A DNA stretch of 5,282 nt from Verrucomicrobiia bacterium (GTDB taxonomy: Bacteria > Verrucomicrobiota > Verrucomicrobiia > Limisphaerales > UBA11358), in contig JASHVW010000025.1 of the NCBI GenBank assembly GCA_030044395.1, positions 1 through 5,282 on the forward strand. The letters run 5' to 3'. This document shows positions 5,247 through 5,282 of this stretch, piece by piece. The translations under genes were made by a program, and so were the position numbers. The notes beneath the pieces were generated by a model. That model searched no databases, was not told the DNA's origin, and was given only the letters and a program-made list of their open reading frames with translations. How positions within the stretch are numbered: position 1 is the stretch's first letter; the number at the start of each line of letters is the position of its first letter.

Positions 5247-5282
5247 ATGGTCATGCCAAAAACCAAGGACAAAGGAAAGGCC
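5247..5282 (+). CDS. Possible start of an unidentified gene running off the right edge
   Basis: An ATG at 5247, with a second at 5253, opens a frame that stays free of stops for 12 codons to the window end. It reads MVMPKTKDKGKA, a lysine-rich N-terminus. It lies just after the stem-loops that follow icd, where a new gene could begin. There is no clear Shine-Dalgarno, and TTAATT (5241-5246) directly before the ATG is only vaguely -10-like. Twelve codons are too few to identify a family or to rule out chance. Confidence 0.35.
   Translation, partial: MVMPKTKDKGKA

Noticed and set aside
1..5282. CRISPR array, tRNA, insertion sequence, prophage or defence system.
   Set aside because: I saw no regularly spaced exact repeats, cloverleaf, terminal inverted repeats, transposase or integrase motifs. 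The genes are ordinary metabolism plus one unknown protein.

Overview
This is a chromosomal housekeeping segment from a bacterium of moderate G+C, most likely a member of the Verrucomicrobiota (Pedosphaera/Limisphaerales-like). That placement rests on the remembered look of the homoserine dehydrogenase N-terminus, on a family of unknown function I associate with such genomes, and on weak Shine-Dalgarno signals. It is an inference from memory, not a database result. No tRNA, rRNA, CRISPR array, transposase or phage gene is visible.

Layout from left to right. Positions 1-104 (minus strand) hold the first 34 codons of a gene running off the left edge; its N-terminus reads as the PUA domain of an RlmI-type 23S rRNA cytosine methyltransferase. 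Positions 164-907 (minus) encode a 247-residue protein of unknown function, probably the DUF6901 family, with a conspicuous set of Cys-Pro motifs. A 103-base divergent promoter region (908-1010) separates it from a plus-strand pair, hom (1011-2315, ACT-domain homoserine dehydrogenase) and thrC (2317-3669, threonine synthase), whose stop and start codons are one base apart. An A-rich 139-base intergenic region follows. It contains helically spaced A-tracts and imperfect repeats of about 22 bases. Next is icd (3809-5134), an NADP-type isocitrate dehydrogenase, followed by a pair of stem-loops (5162-5225) and what may be the first 12 codons of another gene at the right edge (5247-5282).

hom and thrC encode two steps of threonine synthesis from aspartate: aspartate semialdehyde to homoserine, and O-phosphohomoserine to threonine. 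The homoserine kinase step between them is not encoded here, nor is aspartate kinase. icd supplies 2-oxoglutarate and NADPH in the TCA cycle and is probably a separate transcription unit.

I see no convincing novel multi-gene system. The observations most worth checking are the phased A-tracts and repeats upstream of icd, the Cys-Pro protein divergent from hom, the extra segment in the clasp region of isocitrate dehydrogenase, and the tandem stem-loops after icd.
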